DNA from: Roseococcus thiosulfatophilus
Lineage (GTDB): Bacteria; Pseudomonadota; Alphaproteobacteria; Acetobacterales; Acetobacteraceae
NCBI RefSeq assembly: GCF_017311575.1
Contig: NZ_JAFFQY010000044.1
Location: 124,001 to 188,000 of the forward strand
Reading direction: 5' to 3'
Length of the DNA stretch: 64,000 nucleotides
The position numbers were made by a program, and so were the translations under genes. Below the pieces are notes generated by a model. That model saw only the letters and a program-made list of their open reading frames with translations, was not told the DNA's origin and searched no databases. How positions within the stretch are numbered: position 1 is the stretch's first letter; every line of letters begins with the position of its first letter. Below, piece by piece: positions 50,939 to 59,478 of the stretch.

Positions 50939-52180
50939 ATGGCCACCAACCAGCGCATTGACGGCAAGCGGCTGTGGGACAGCCTGATGGCCATGGCCGA
51001 GATCGGCGCCACGCCCAAGGGCGGCGTGAAGCGCCTGACGCTGACCGAGGTGGACCGCCAGGGCCGCGCCCGCTTCACCGAATGGTGCCAAGCACAGGGG
51101 CTCAAGGTCCGCGTGGACGCCATCGGCAACATGTTCGCCCGCCGCGAGGGGCGCGACCCCGCCCGCCCGCCGGTGCTGATGGGCAGCCACCTCGACAGCC
51201 AGCCCACGGGCGGCAAGTTCGACGGGGCGCTGGGCGTCATCGCCGGCCTGGAGGTGATCCGCACACTGAACGATCTCGGCATCGAGACCGAGGCGCCCAT
51301 TGAACTCGTGAACTGGACCGATGAGGAAGGCAGCCGCTTCGGCCACTCCCTGATGGGCAGCGGCGTCTGGTCGGGCGTCTATGAACTGGAGAAGGCCGAG
51401 GCGCTGCGCGACCTGGACGGCGTCACGGTGGGCGAGGCGCTGGACGCCATCGGCGCCCGCGGTCCCCACCCCGCCAGGCCCTTCCCCGCCGACGCCTATT
51501 TCGAGATGCACATCGAGCAGGGCCCCATCCTGGAGGCCGAGGGCAAGATGATCGGCGTCGTCACCGGCGCCCAGGCGCAGGTGTGGTATGACGCCGTCAT
51601 CACCGGCCAGGACAGCCATGCCGGCACCACGCCGCCCGCCAACCGGCGCGACGCCCTGGTGGCCGCGGCCCGCGTCATCACCCATGTGGACGCCACCATG
51701 CGCGCCCGCGGCGCCGATGGCCGCGGCACGGTGGGACAGCTCACCGTCCTGCCGAACAGCCGCAACGTGGTGCCGGGCGAGGTGCGCTTCTCGGTCGAAT
51801 TCCGCCACCCGCGCACCGAGGAGATGGAGGCCATCGCCGCCAGCTTCCCGGAAGAAGCCGCGGCCCTTGTCGCGGAAACGGGCTGCCGGCTGGAACTGAC
51901 GGAACTCTTCCGCATCCCGCACCAGCCCTTCGACCCAAGCTGCGTCGCCCTGGTGCGCGAGGCTGCCGCCCGCCTGGGCTACAAGGCGCGGGACATGGTT
52001 TCGGGCGCCGGGCATGACGCCGTCTATGCCGCCCGGCGCATCCCGGCCGCCATGATCTTCACGCCATGCAAGGACGGCCTCAGCCACAACGAAGCCGAAA
52101 GCATCCTGCCCGAGGAGGCCGAGGCCGGCTGCCAGGTGCTTTTCGAAGCCATCCTGGCCCGCGCCAACCGGCGGCCCTGA
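50939..52180 (+). CDS. Zn-dependent amidohydrolase of the hydantoinase/carbamoylase (M20) family
   Basis: 413 residues, cytoplasmic. MGSHLDSQPTGGKFDGALGV gives the first metal His and the bridging Asp; NWTDEEGSRFGHSLMGS gives the catalytic Glu pair; GAGHDAVYAA and FTPCKDGLSHNEAE supply further His ligands near the C-terminus. This matches N-carbamoyl-L-amino-acid hydrolases, beta-ureidopropionases and allantoate amidohydrolases, which split ureido compounds. Which substrate cannot be told. A good ribosome site (AGGAAGGGG) precedes the ATG. Followed by the second copy of the dispersed 195-bp repeat. Confidence 0.9.
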   Translation: MATNQRIDGKRLWDSLMAMAEIGATPKGGVKRLTLTEVDRQGRARFTEWCQAQGLKVRVDAIGNMFARREGRDPARPPVLMGSHLDSQPTGGKFDGALGVIAGLEVIRTLNDLGIETEAPIELVNWTDEEGSRFGHSLMGSGVWSGVYELEKAEALRDLDGVTVGEALDAIGARGPHPARPFPADAYFEMHIEQGPILEAEGKMIGVVTGAQAQVWYDAVITGQDSHAGTTPPANRRDALVAAARVITHVDATMRARGADGRGTVGQLTVLPNSRNVVPGEVRFSVEFRHPRTEEMEAIAASFPEEAAALVAETGCRLELTELFRIPHQPFDPSCVALVREAAARLGYKARDMVSGAGHDAVYAARRIPAAMIFTPCKDGLSHNEAESILPEEAEAGCQVLFEAILARANRRP

Positions 52181-52209
52181 GGCCGCGATGGAGCAGGGGG
52201 TGCGGCCCC

Positions 52210-52404
52210 GGCGGGGGCTGCCGCCCCCGCGCCCCCGCCAGGGGCCATGGGCCCCTGACCCCGTTCGATTCAGTGGGTATTCGGAGGGAGGGGCGTCAAG
52301 GGCGCGCGCTTGATCCGGGGCACGACATGCCCCTCCCTCCGAATACCCATTAAGTCAAAGGGTTCCGAGGGCCTAGGCCCTCGGCAGGAGGGGTCCGGGG
52401 AGGA
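52210..52404. repeat. Dispersed repeat element, copy 2, with perfect 21-bp inverted repeat
   Basis: Second copy of the element at 33112-33306, nearly identical through the whole length. The 21-bp arms are at 52274-52294 and 52329-52349. It again separates two convergent genes and starts about 30 bp after the stop of the plus-strand gene. A weaker match continues to the M23 peptidase stop. Confidence 0.9.
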
Positions 52405-52433
52405 CCGCGTCCTCCCCGGGGCGCACCCTCGCC

Positions 52434-53828
52434 CTATTGCGGCGCCAGGGCGACTTCGGTCAGGCCGCGGGCCAGGCGGGCGCGCTGGCGGTTCAGGTCG
52501 GTGCGGGCGGTCTGGTATTGCAGCAGCGCGCGGCCGGCCAGGGCGGGCGGGGCGGGCAGGCGGCTGGTGGCCGGGTTCACCGCCTGGCCGTTCACATGCA
52601 GCTCGTAGTGCAGGTGCGGGCCCGTGGACATGCCGGTGGAGCCCACGCGGCCGATGATCTGCCCCTGGCGGACGCGGGTGCCGGCCGCCATGCCCGGCGC
52701 GAAGCGCGAGAGGTGGGCGTAGAGCGTCAGCACATTGTTCGGGTGGCGGATGCGGATGACATTGCCATAGCCGCGCTCACGCCGCACCGAATGCACCACG
52801 CCGTCGGAGGCCGCGTAGATGGGCGTGCCGGTGGGGGCCGCGAAATCCACGCCGCGGTGCATGCGGTTGTAGCCCAGGATGGGGTGCCGCCGCATGCCAT
52901 AGCCCGAGGACATGCGCGCGCCGTTCAACGGCGTGCGGAGAAAGCCGCCGGCGAGCGGCCGCCCGGCGGCGTCATACCAGCCCACCTCGCCATCCGGGCC
53001 TTCATGGCGCCAGATTTCCTGCGTCTGGCCCGAGAGGGTGAGGGCGGCGTAGAGCACGCGCCCGTGCCGCAGCAGCGTGCCATCCTCGCTGCGCATGCGT
53101 TCGAAGGCGACGGCCACGCGGTCACCCGCGCGCAGGTCGCGCTGGAAGTCCACGCGGTGCGAGAAGGCGCGCACGATGGAATAGGCGAGGTTGGCCGGCA
53201 GGCCCGCATTCACCAGCGCGGGGAAGACGCCGCCCGTCACCACGGCGTCCACCTGGGCCAGGTGGGGGTGCTCGGGCAGGCGGGCTTCGTCGGCCAGCCA
53301 GCCGTCGCCCTGCCGCTCCACCGCAACCGTGTGGCCGGGTCCGGGGTTGATCTCCAGCGCCATGAGGCGCGTCTCGTCGTCGGTGTCGAAGCGCAGCAGC
53401 AGTTCCTGCCCCGGGCGGAGGCGATGGGCGGGGAAGAGGGGCAGCAGCTCGGCCAGCGCCGCATGGGCGTCGGCGGCGGGCACGCCGGCCTCGGTGAGCA
53501 GGCCGAGCAGGGTGTCGCCGGACGCGACGGTGACGGTCTGTTCGGTGAAGGCGGGCTCAGGCTCCGGGCTTGGGGTGCCGGGCGGCGCATAGGGCACGGC
53601 CTCGACCATCGCGGCCTGGGGCGCGTCCAGGGTGAGGGGCGCCTCGGCCAGTTCCTCGATGGCCGCCTCTTCGGGGAAGGGGGCAGGGTCCGCCGGGGCC
53701 CGCGCCGCGTCGGGTAAGGCGGCGGCTTCCACGGTCACCTGCTCCGCTGTCGGCCATGCGAAATGCAGGGCGGGCAGCAACAGGAGGGCGGGCAGCAGCA
53801 AGCTTGTCGCGCGGCGCAACTTCATCAT
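52434..53828 (-). CDS. M23-family peptidoglycan metallopeptidase
   Basis: 464 residues. An N-terminal export segment (SLLLPALLLLPALHFAWP) anchors or secretes it to the periplasm. A proline/glutamate-rich linker follows (about 35-95), then a LysM/OapA-like region with VASGDTLLGLLTEAGV (about 102-150). The C-terminal LytM domain (about 300-415) has HPILGYNRMHRGVDFAAPTGTP (H324, D328 ligands) and STGPHLHYELHVNG (HLH, 405-407), so all zinc ligands are present and it should be an active endopeptidase. Start ATG at 53828 or the next codon. Confidence 0.93.
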   Translation of the reverse strand: MMKLRRATSLLLPALLLLPALHFAWPTAEQVTVEAAALPDAARAPADPAPFPEEAAIEELAEAPLTLDAPQAAMVEAVPYAPPGTPSPEPEPAFTEQTVTVASGDTLLGLLTEAGVPAADAHAALAELLPLFPAHRLRPGQELLLRFDTDDETRLMALEINPGPGHTVAVERQGDGWLADEARLPEHPHLAQVDAVVTGGVFPALVNAGLPANLAYSIVRAFSHRVDFQRDLRAGDRVAVAFERMRSEDGTLLRHGRVLYAALTLSGQTQEIWRHEGPDGEVGWYDAAGRPLAGGFLRTPLNGARMSSGYGMRRHPILGYNRMHRGVDFAAPTGTPIYAASDGVVHSVRRERGYGNVIRIRHPNNVLTLYAHLSRFAPGMAAGTRVRQGQIIGRVGSTGMSTGPHLHYELHVNGQAVNPATSRLPAPPALAGRALLQYQTARTDLNRQRARLARGLTEVALAPQ

Positions 53829-53947
53829 GCGGTGTGTATTTCCCCACGGCCTTCCGACGGGCCATGGGCCCCTTGCCTAACCATCACGGCGCGGCGCCGC
53901 AAGGCGAATATTGCTGCCTATGTCATGGAACAACCAAGGATTTCCCG

Positions 53948-56170
53948 TTACATTCCGGTGCCGGCGCGCGCCTTGGGCGTGGGCGCGGGCAGCAGCAGGG
54001 GCGATGGCAGCGAGGCCAGGAAGGCCTCCGCCGGCATGGGCCGCGCCACAAGCCAACCCTGGATGACATGGCAGCCGGCCGCGCGCAGGGACGCCGCCTG
54101 GGCCTCGGTCTCCACCCCTTCGCCCACCACCTCGATTCCCATGCCCCGCGCCAGCGCCACGGTGGCGCGCAGCACGGCCATGGCCTTCGGATCCTCGGGC
54201 AGTTGCGCGACGATGGAGCGGTCGAGCTTGAGGCGCTGCACCGGCAGCCGCACCACATGGGGCAGGCCCGAATGGCCGCTGCCGAAATCGTCGAGGGCGA
54301 GCGCCACCCCCACCTCACGCAGCGCGGTCAGCGTCTGATGGACGGCGGGCAGGTCGCGCACGGCCAGGTCCTCGGGGATTTCGATCTCGAGCCGTTCGGG
54401 TGCCACGCCGGCCGCGTGCAAGGCCTCCCGGACCTCCCCGGCGAAGCCCTGGTCCTGCAGCGTGGCGACGGAGATGTTGATGGCGAGGCAGGGCGCGGGC
54501 CCCGGCCAGCCGGCCAGCAGCGTGACGGCGCGGCGCAGCACCTGGCGGTCCAGCCGCGCCAGCAGCCCCAGCTCGGCCGCGGCGGACAGGATTTCGGCGG
54601 GCGGCACCCAGCGGCCGAGGCGGCGGCTGTTCCAGCGCAGCAAGGCCTCCACCCCGGCGAGGCTTCCCTCCTCCAGGTTCCGCTGCGGCTGGAGGTGCAG
54701 CTCCATCTCGTCCGCCTCCAACGCGGCGGTGAAGGCCTCGCGCAGCCGCGCCCGCCGCTCGTCCCTTTCGCGCAGGGCGGGGGTGAAGAGGCTGACGGTG
54801 TCGCCGCCCATCTCCTTGGCCTCGATGACGGCCAGCGCGGCGGCGCGCAGCAGCGTGGCCGGGTCGCCGCCGTGCTGCGGCGCCACGGCGAGGCCGATGG
54901 AGGCGGTGACCGGCACCTCCCTTCCCTCGGCCCGCAGGGGCGCGCGCAACGCGGCCCGCACCCGCCCCGCCAGGGCTGGCGCCGCATGGGCCCCGGCCTC
55001 GAAGGCCAGCACCGCGAACTCGTCGCCGCGCGTCCGGCACACCAGGTCCGAGGGGCAGAGGGCGCCGCGCAGCCGGTGCGCCGCCTCGCGCAGCAGCGCA
55101 TCGCCCACCGCATGGCCGTGGCGGTCATTGTGCTGGGCGAAGGCGTCGAGGTCCACGAGCATCACCACCCCGCCCCGTGGGTCCTCGGCCATGGCGGCGA
55201 GGGCGGCCTGGAAGGTCGCGCGGTTGGCGAGGCCCGTCAGCGGGTCATGCTCCGCGAGGTGGTCGAGCCGCGCCTGGGCATGGCGCAGCGCGCCGAGGTC
55301 GAGCACGGAGAGCAGCCGCCCCTGCGGCGCCCCCCCGGGGGGGTCCCAGGGGACGACGCCCAGCAGCACCGGGCGCTCGGTGCCGTCGGGGAGACGCAGC
55401 AGGGTCTCGGTGCCCTCGGTGGGCGTGGGCTGGGGCAGCGCGGCGCCGGGGAAGCGGGGCGGGACCTCGCCCTGGAAGAGGCGGCGCAGCCGCGCGTTGG
55501 CGAAGCGTGTGCGGCCCTCCGCGTCCAGCTTCCACAGCCCGACCGGGGCGTGCTCCAGCAGGGCCAGAAGCCGGGCCTCCGAGCTGGCGAGGGATTGCTC
55601 GCGCTGCCGCGCCTGCGTGATCTCGGCCGAGAAGCGCACGATGCTCCCGCCCGGCAGGCGGAATTGCCGAAGCTCGAACCAGCGCCCCTGCGCGTCCTGC
55701 ACCCGCTGCGGCGTGCCATCGGCGCGCAGATGCGCGTCGAGGCCGGCATTGACCATGGCCTCGCGCGCATGGGGCGGCAGGTGGCCATGCGCGGTCCTGA
55801 GGCGGTCCTCCTCGCGGCCCGTGGTGTCCGCCGCGGCGAAGCCCAGGCCGCTGCCCGCCTGCCAGAGCGGCCGGCGGTCCGGCCCCACCACCAGGGCATG
55901 GCAGGGCATGGCGCGCAGCACGGCCAGAGCGTCGCGCAGGGCGATCTCGCGCAGGGCGACCCAGGCGAGGAGGCTGCCCAGCAGCCCCGATGCCACCATG
56001 CCCCGCCAGGGCCAGCCCATCAGCGCGCCGAGCAGCAGCCCCGTCACGAAGCCCGCCGTCAGGAGGAAGGCGAAGCGGCCGCGCGGCGCGGACAGGGCCG
56101 GGGAAGGCGCCGAAAGAAACTCGGGCAAGGGCCAGGGCAGCGGGACGAGGCGATGGCGACTTGGGCGCAT
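53948..56170 (-). CDS. Membrane PAS-GGDEF-EAL cyclic-di-GMP protein
   Basis: 740 residues. Two membrane helices lie in about 33-75. Two PAS-like domains follow (about 80-185 and 195-300), then GGDEF (about 303-465) and EAL (about 480-725). The cyclase signature reads TRGDEF (RGDEF at 381-385) in place of GGDEF, so cyclase activity is doubtful. The EAL domain keeps EALLRW (508-513), NIS, LDDFGSG, LKLD, GEGVET and QGWL, so phosphodiesterase activity is likely. The ATG at 56170 was chosen; the frame is open far upstream but that overlaps the neighbouring gene on the same strand in another frame. Confidence 0.88.
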   Translation of the reverse strand: MRPSRHRLVPLPWPLPEFLSAPSPALSAPRGRFAFLLTAGFVTGLLLGALMGWPWRGMVASGLLGSLLAWVALREIALRDALAVLRAMPCHALVVGPDRRPLWQAGSGLGFAAADTTGREEDRLRTAHGHLPPHAREAMVNAGLDAHLRADGTPQRVQDAQGRWFELRQFRLPGGSIVRFSAEITQARQREQSLASSEARLLALLEHAPVGLWKLDAEGRTRFANARLRRLFQGEVPPRFPGAALPQPTPTEGTETLLRLPDGTERPVLLGVVPWDPPGGAPQGRLLSVLDLGALRHAQARLDHLAEHDPLTGLANRATFQAALAAMAEDPRGGVVMLVDLDAFAQHNDRHGHAVGDALLREAAHRLRGALCPSDLVCRTRGDEFAVLAFEAGAHAAPALAGRVRAALRAPLRAEGREVPVTASIGLAVAPQHGGDPATLLRAAALAVIEAKEMGGDTVSLFTPALRERDERRARLREAFTAALEADEMELHLQPQRNLEEGSLAGVEALLRWNSRRLGRWVPPAEILSAAAELGLLARLDRQVLRRAVTLLAGWPGPAPCLAINISVATLQDQGFAGEVREALHAAGVAPERLEIEIPEDLAVRDLPAVHQTLTALREVGVALALDDFGSGHSGLPHVVRLPVQRLKLDRSIVAQLPEDPKAMAVLRATVALARGMGIEVVGEGVETEAQAASLRAAGCHVIQGWLVARPMPAEAFLASLPSPLLLPAPTPKARAGTGM

Positions 56171-56241
56171 GGGGGTCTCCACCGCCCGTGATGCGCCGCC
56201 GAGGCTTAACGAAGCCTGACCTTGTTCAGGCGAGACCGGGC

Positions 56242-56976
56242 TCAGGCCAGGGCGCTGGCCAGCAGGGCGGCCAGCGCGGCCGCGACACCCAGCGCCAGCG
56301 CGCGCGCCGCACCCCCCGCGCGCACCTGGCCCTCGGCCGCGGCCAGGCCCCAGCCCGCGCCCAGCATGACCACGGCGCCCAGCGCCACGGGGCCCGGCCA
56401 GCCCAGGCCTGGTGCGAGCCAGAGCGGCAGCAGCGCCAGCAGCCCGCCGCCCACGAAACCCAGCACCAGCAGCAGCGCCTCGCGCGCCGCATGGGCCGGC
56501 TGGGGTTCGATGAGGTCCAGCTCGAATCGCATCATGAAGTCCACCCAGCGGCGGCGGTCGGCGGCGATGCCCTCCACCGCGCGGGCCAGGGTGTCGCCGC
56601 GCAGCCCGTAGCGGTGGAGGATGGCCGCCACCTCCCAGCGCTCGCGCTCGGGGTAGAGGTGGGTCTCCTCCTCCTCGCGGCGGCGTTCGGCGGCGTAGCG
56701 CTCGGCGGCGCCCAGCACGGCGAAGTAGCGGCCAAGCCCGGCCAGGATGGCGCCCGCGGCCAGGGCCGCGAGCCCGCCCGCCACGGCCGCCGTGCTGGTC
56801 GTCCCGGCGGCCAGCAGCGCCACCACCAGCGCCACCGGCAGCATCGGCCCCTGCGCCAAGCCCGCCAGCAGCGGCACCTGGGCGGCGCGCGGCAGGGCGT
56901 GCTGCTCGCCCTCGGGCGGGCCGGGCGGGGCCGGCGGCAGGCCGTCGCGATAGGGGTGGGGGGCGGGCTGGTCCAT
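56242..56976 (-). CDS. VIT1/CCC1-family membrane protein
   Basis: 244 residues, about five hydrophobic segments. The hydrophilic loop after helix 2 (about 88-150), rich in Glu/Arg (AAERRREEEETHLYPERER), includes DRRRWVDFMMRFELDLIEP, which matches the metal-binding domain of VIT1/CCC1 iron and manganese transporters (DxxxxLxxMMREELGL pattern). These export Fe2+ or Mn2+. The first two helices usually in this family appear weak, so the topology is not sure. A nearby ATG at 56988 could be the start. Ends 71 bp before the GGDEF-EAL gene. Confidence 0.7.
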   Translation of the reverse strand: MDQPAPHPYRDGLPPAPPGPPEGEQHALPRAAQVPLLAGLAQGPMLPVALVVALLAAGTTSTAAVAGGLAALAAGAILAGLGRYFAVLGAAERYAAERRREEEETHLYPERERWEVAAILHRYGLRGDTLARAVEGIAADRRRWVDFMMRFELDLIEPQPAHAAREALLLVLGFVGGGLLALLPLWLAPGLGWPGPVALGAVVMLGAGWGLAAAEGQVRAGGAARALALGVAAALAALLASALA

Positions 56977-57011
56977 GCCGCGCAGCATAGCGGTTTCGCG
57001 GGCCGCGCGCG

Positions 57012-57203
57012 CTATGCGCTTGGCGGGTCGTCCTCGCGCCGGGCCTGGTCGAGCAGGGCGCGGCGGCGGGCTTCGTCCGCGGCATCGCGCGCCTTCTGGC
57101 CCTTGGTGCGGCCGAAGGCCACGCGGTTGGCGGCTGCCTGGGCTTCGGCCTCCGCCTTCGCCTTGCCAGCGCGCCACTTTCGCAGGTTCACGACCTCGGC
57201 CAT
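57012..57203 (-). CDS. DUF4169-family small protein
   Basis: 63 residues. AEVVNLRKWRAGKAKAEAEAQAAANRVAFGRTKGQK is very basic and helical (written here in part); this is the DUF4169 pattern, common in alphaproteobacteria, function unknown. The FGRTKGQK segment may bind nucleic acid, but this is not shown. Divergent from the dienelactone-hydrolase gene, 51 bp away. Confidence 0.8.
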   Translation of the reverse strand: MAEVVNLRKWRAGKAKAEAEAQAAANRVAFGRTKGQKARDAADEARRRALLDQARREDDPPSA

Positions 57204-57254
57204 GCTGCGAGGCTACAGGAAACGCCCGCGACCCGTCCAGGAAAGGCCCTGCCC

Positions 57255-57920
57255 ATGAACATCGCGCTCACCGCCGCCGACGGCCACCGCCTCGCCGCCT
57301 ACAAGGCCGGCCCCGAGGATGCGACCCGCGCTTTGGTCATCGTGCAGGAGATCTTCGGCGTGAACCGCCACATGCGCCGCGTGGCCGACAGCTTCGCGGC
57401 CGAGGGCTATGCGGTGGTGGTGCCGGCGCTGTTCGACCGCACGGAGCGCGGCGTGGAGTTGGGCTACACCGGCGAGGATGTGGCGCGCGGGCGCGCGTTG
57501 CGCGGCCAGATTGACGAGCACAAGACGCTGCTGGACATCCTGGCCGCGGCCGGCGCGCTGCCGGCCGGCGCCGCGCGCGGCATCGTGGGCTATTGCTGGG
57601 GCGGCACCGTCGCCTGGCATGGCGCGACGCGCAGCAGCGCCTTCCAGGCCGCGGTGGGCTGGTATGGCGGCGGCATCGCCGCGGCGAAGGACGAGGCGCC
57701 GCGATGCCCGGTGCAGCTGCATTTCGGCGAGGTGGACGCCTCCATCCCCATGGCCGACGTCCATGCCATCGAGCAGGCGCGGCCGGAGGTGGAGGTCTTC
57801 GTCTACAAGGGCGCCGGCCACGGCTTCGGCTGCGAGGAGCGCGGCAGCTATGTCGAGGGCGATGCCGAGGTGGCGCGGCGCCGCACGCTGGAATTCTTCG
57901 CGCGGCATCTGGGGGGGTAA
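57255..57920 (+). CDS. Dienelactone hydrolase-family protein
   Basis: 221 residues, cytoplasmic. VIVQEIFGVNRHMRRVADSFAAEGYAVVVPALF is the DLH N-terminal pattern; the nucleophile Cys sits in GIVGYCWGGTVAW (GxCxGG), an Asp in EVDASIPMAD and the catalytic His in KGAGHGFGCEERGSY. This is the Cys-His-Asp triad of true dienelactone hydrolases, which open lactone rings in chlorocatechol breakdown, though many homologues have other roles. Followed immediately by the 50-bp repeat array. Confidence 0.93.
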   Translation: MNIALTAADGHRLAAYKAGPEDATRALVIVQEIFGVNRHMRRVADSFAAEGYAVVVPALFDRTERGVELGYTGEDVARGRALRGQIDEHKTLLDILAAAGALPAGAARGIVGYCWGGTVAWHGATRSSAFQAAVGWYGGGIAAAKDEAPRCPVQLHFGEVDASIPMADVHAIEQARPEVEVFVYKGAGHGFGCEERGSYVEGDAEVARRRTLEFFARHLGG

Positions 57921-58114
57921 CCCGTCCGATCGCCGCCGGCCTTCCGGCGGCGTGAATCGGCCGGGCGGTTCCCGTCCGATCGCCGCCGTTTTTCCGGCGG
58001 CGTGAATCGGCCGGGTGGATCACGTCCGATCGCCGCCGTTTTTCCGGCGGCGTGAATCGGCCGGGTGGATCACGTCCGATCGCCGCCGGTTTTCCGGCGG
58101 CGTGAATCGGCCGG
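57921..58114. repeat. Tandem repeat, four copies of a 50-bp hairpin unit
   Basis: CGTCCGATCGCC recurs at 57923, 57973, 58023 and 58073, a period of exactly 50 bp. Each unit is a hairpin with arms CCGATCGCCGCC and GGCGGCGTGAATCGG around a T-rich loop, then a linker CCGGGTGGATCA. The end GTGAATC is shared with the 53-bp family. It fills the gap between the convergent dienelactone hydrolase and M20 amidohydrolase genes. Confidence 0.88.
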
Positions 58115-59275
58115 CTACATGCCCTTCAGCTTCCGCTCCACCACGGCCGCGAGCACGCCCGCGCCATAGGGAATCGCTTCGTCGTTGAAGTCGAAGCGGG
58201 GATTGTGGACCTCGGCGCTGTCGCCATTGCCGCAGACGATGTAGGCGCCGGGGCACTTCTCCAGCATGAAGGCGAAATCCTCGCCGCCCATCACGGCGGG
58301 GAATTCGCGCTTCAGCCGGCCCTCGCCCACCAGGGCGGCGGCGGCGTCGCCCAGCGCCTCGGCCTCGGCCGCGTCGTTCACCAGCGGCGTGGTGATGACG
58401 CGGAAATCGAGAACGGCCGAACCGCCGAGGCCCGCCGCGATGCCCTCGCCGATGGCGCGCATGCGGCTTTCGACGAGGCCCATGATCTCGTTGGAAAAGG
58501 CGCGGACGGTGCCGCCCAGGCGCACCTCGTTCGGGATCACGTTATAGGCCTGGCCGGCGTCGAAGCGCGTGACCGACAGCACCGCGCGCTCGGCCGCCGG
58601 CACGTTGCGTGCGACGACGGATTGCAGCGCCTGCACGACCGCCGCGCCCATCACCACGGGGTCGTGCGTGGTTTCGGGCCGCGCGCCATGGCCGCCCTTG
58701 CCGGTGATGACCATGTCGTAGAAGGCCACACCCGCCATCATCGGGCCCGCGCGCAGGCCGAATTCGCCGAGCGGCATGCCGGGCCGATTGTGGATTCCGT
58801 AGACCGCATCGCAGGGGAAGCGGGTGAAGAGGCCGTCCTCCAGCATGGCCAGCGCGCCGCCGGCCCCTTCCTCGCCGGGCTGGAAGATCAGGTTCACGGT
58901 GCCGTTGAAGCTCTTGGTGGCCGCCAGGTATTTGGCGGCGGCCAGCAGCATGGTGGTGTGGCCGTCATGGCCGCAGGCATGCATCCGGCCCGGGATGGTG
59001 CTGGCATGGGCGAAGCCGTTCGCTTCGGTCATGGCCAGCGCGTCCATGTCGGCGCGCAGGCCGATGGCGGGGCCGTTGCCGTTGCGGATGACGCCGACCA
59101 CGCCGGTCTGGCCCACGCCCTCATGCACCTCGATGCCCCATTCGCGCAGCTTGGCGGCGACGAGGGCGGCGGTGCGGTGTTCCTCCAGCCCGAGTTCCGG
59201 GTGGGCGTGGATGTCGCGGCGGATGGCGGTGAACTCATCCTGCCAGGTGGCGATCTGTTCGACTGGGGTGCTCAT
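58115..59275 (-). CDS. M20D-family amidohydrolase (hippurate/aminoacylase type)
   Basis: 386 residues. RRDIHAHPELGLEEHRTAALVA at the N-terminus, RADMDALAMTE and GRMHACGHDGHTTMLLAAAKYL give the metal His/Cys/Asp ligands, FQPGEEGAGGA the catalytic Glu pair, and GHGARPETTHDPV marks the dimerisation domain. Family members cleave N-acyl amino acids. Starts inside the stop of the DUF2783 gene (ATGA overlap), so it is the last gene of the homogentisate-dioxygenase operon. Its role there is unclear. Confidence 0.93.
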   Translation of the reverse strand: MSTPVEQIATWQDEFTAIRRDIHAHPELGLEEHRTAALVAAKLREWGIEVHEGVGQTGVVGVIRNGNGPAIGLRADMDALAMTEANGFAHASTIPGRMHACGHDGHTTMLLAAAKYLAATKSFNGTVNLIFQPGEEGAGGALAMLEDGLFTRFPCDAVYGIHNRPGMPLGEFGLRAGPMMAGVAFYDMVITGKGGHGARPETTHDPVVMGAAVVQALQSVVARNVPAAERAVLSVTRFDAGQAYNVIPNEVRLGGTVRAFSNEIMGLVESRMRAIGEGIAAGLGGSAVLDFRVITTPLVNDAAEAEALGDAAAALVGEGRLKREFPAVMGGEDFAFMLEKCPGAYIVCGNGDSAEVHNPRFDFNDEAIPYGAGVLAAVVERKLKGM

Positions 59276-59478
59276 GCCCCAGAGTTGCGCCGCTGCGTGG
59301 CCAAGGCAATGGCCTCCCGCAGCACTTCCGCATCGCCGATGTGGTTGGCCAGGATCAGCACGAGCTTGGCATCCAGCCGGCGCGAGGCGGCGTCGTCCAG
59401 GCCCCGATGCGCCTCCATCAACAGGGCATAGAGCGCGTCGGGGTCCGCGAGGCGCGGTTCGGTGCGGAGGTGCTTCAT
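59272..59478 (-). CDS. DUF2783-domain small protein
   Basis: 68 residues. LADPDALYALLMEAHRGLDDAASRRLDAKLVLILANHIGD (in part) matches DUF2783, an all-helical family of unknown role that usually lies next to FAD-dependent aromatic monooxygenase genes, as here. It overlaps both the FAD gene before it (ATGA) and the M20 gene after it. A small subunit or chaperone of the monooxygenase is the natural guess. Confidence 0.88.
   Translation of the reverse strand: MKHLRTEPRLADPDALYALLMEAHRGLDDAASRRLDAKLVLILANHIGDAEVLREAIALATQRRNSGA

Noticed and set aside
56171-57085. N-terminal extension of the GGDEF-EAL frame to 57085
   Set aside because: It overlaps the VIT-like and DUF4169 genes and is only Pro/Arg/Gly/Ala-rich.
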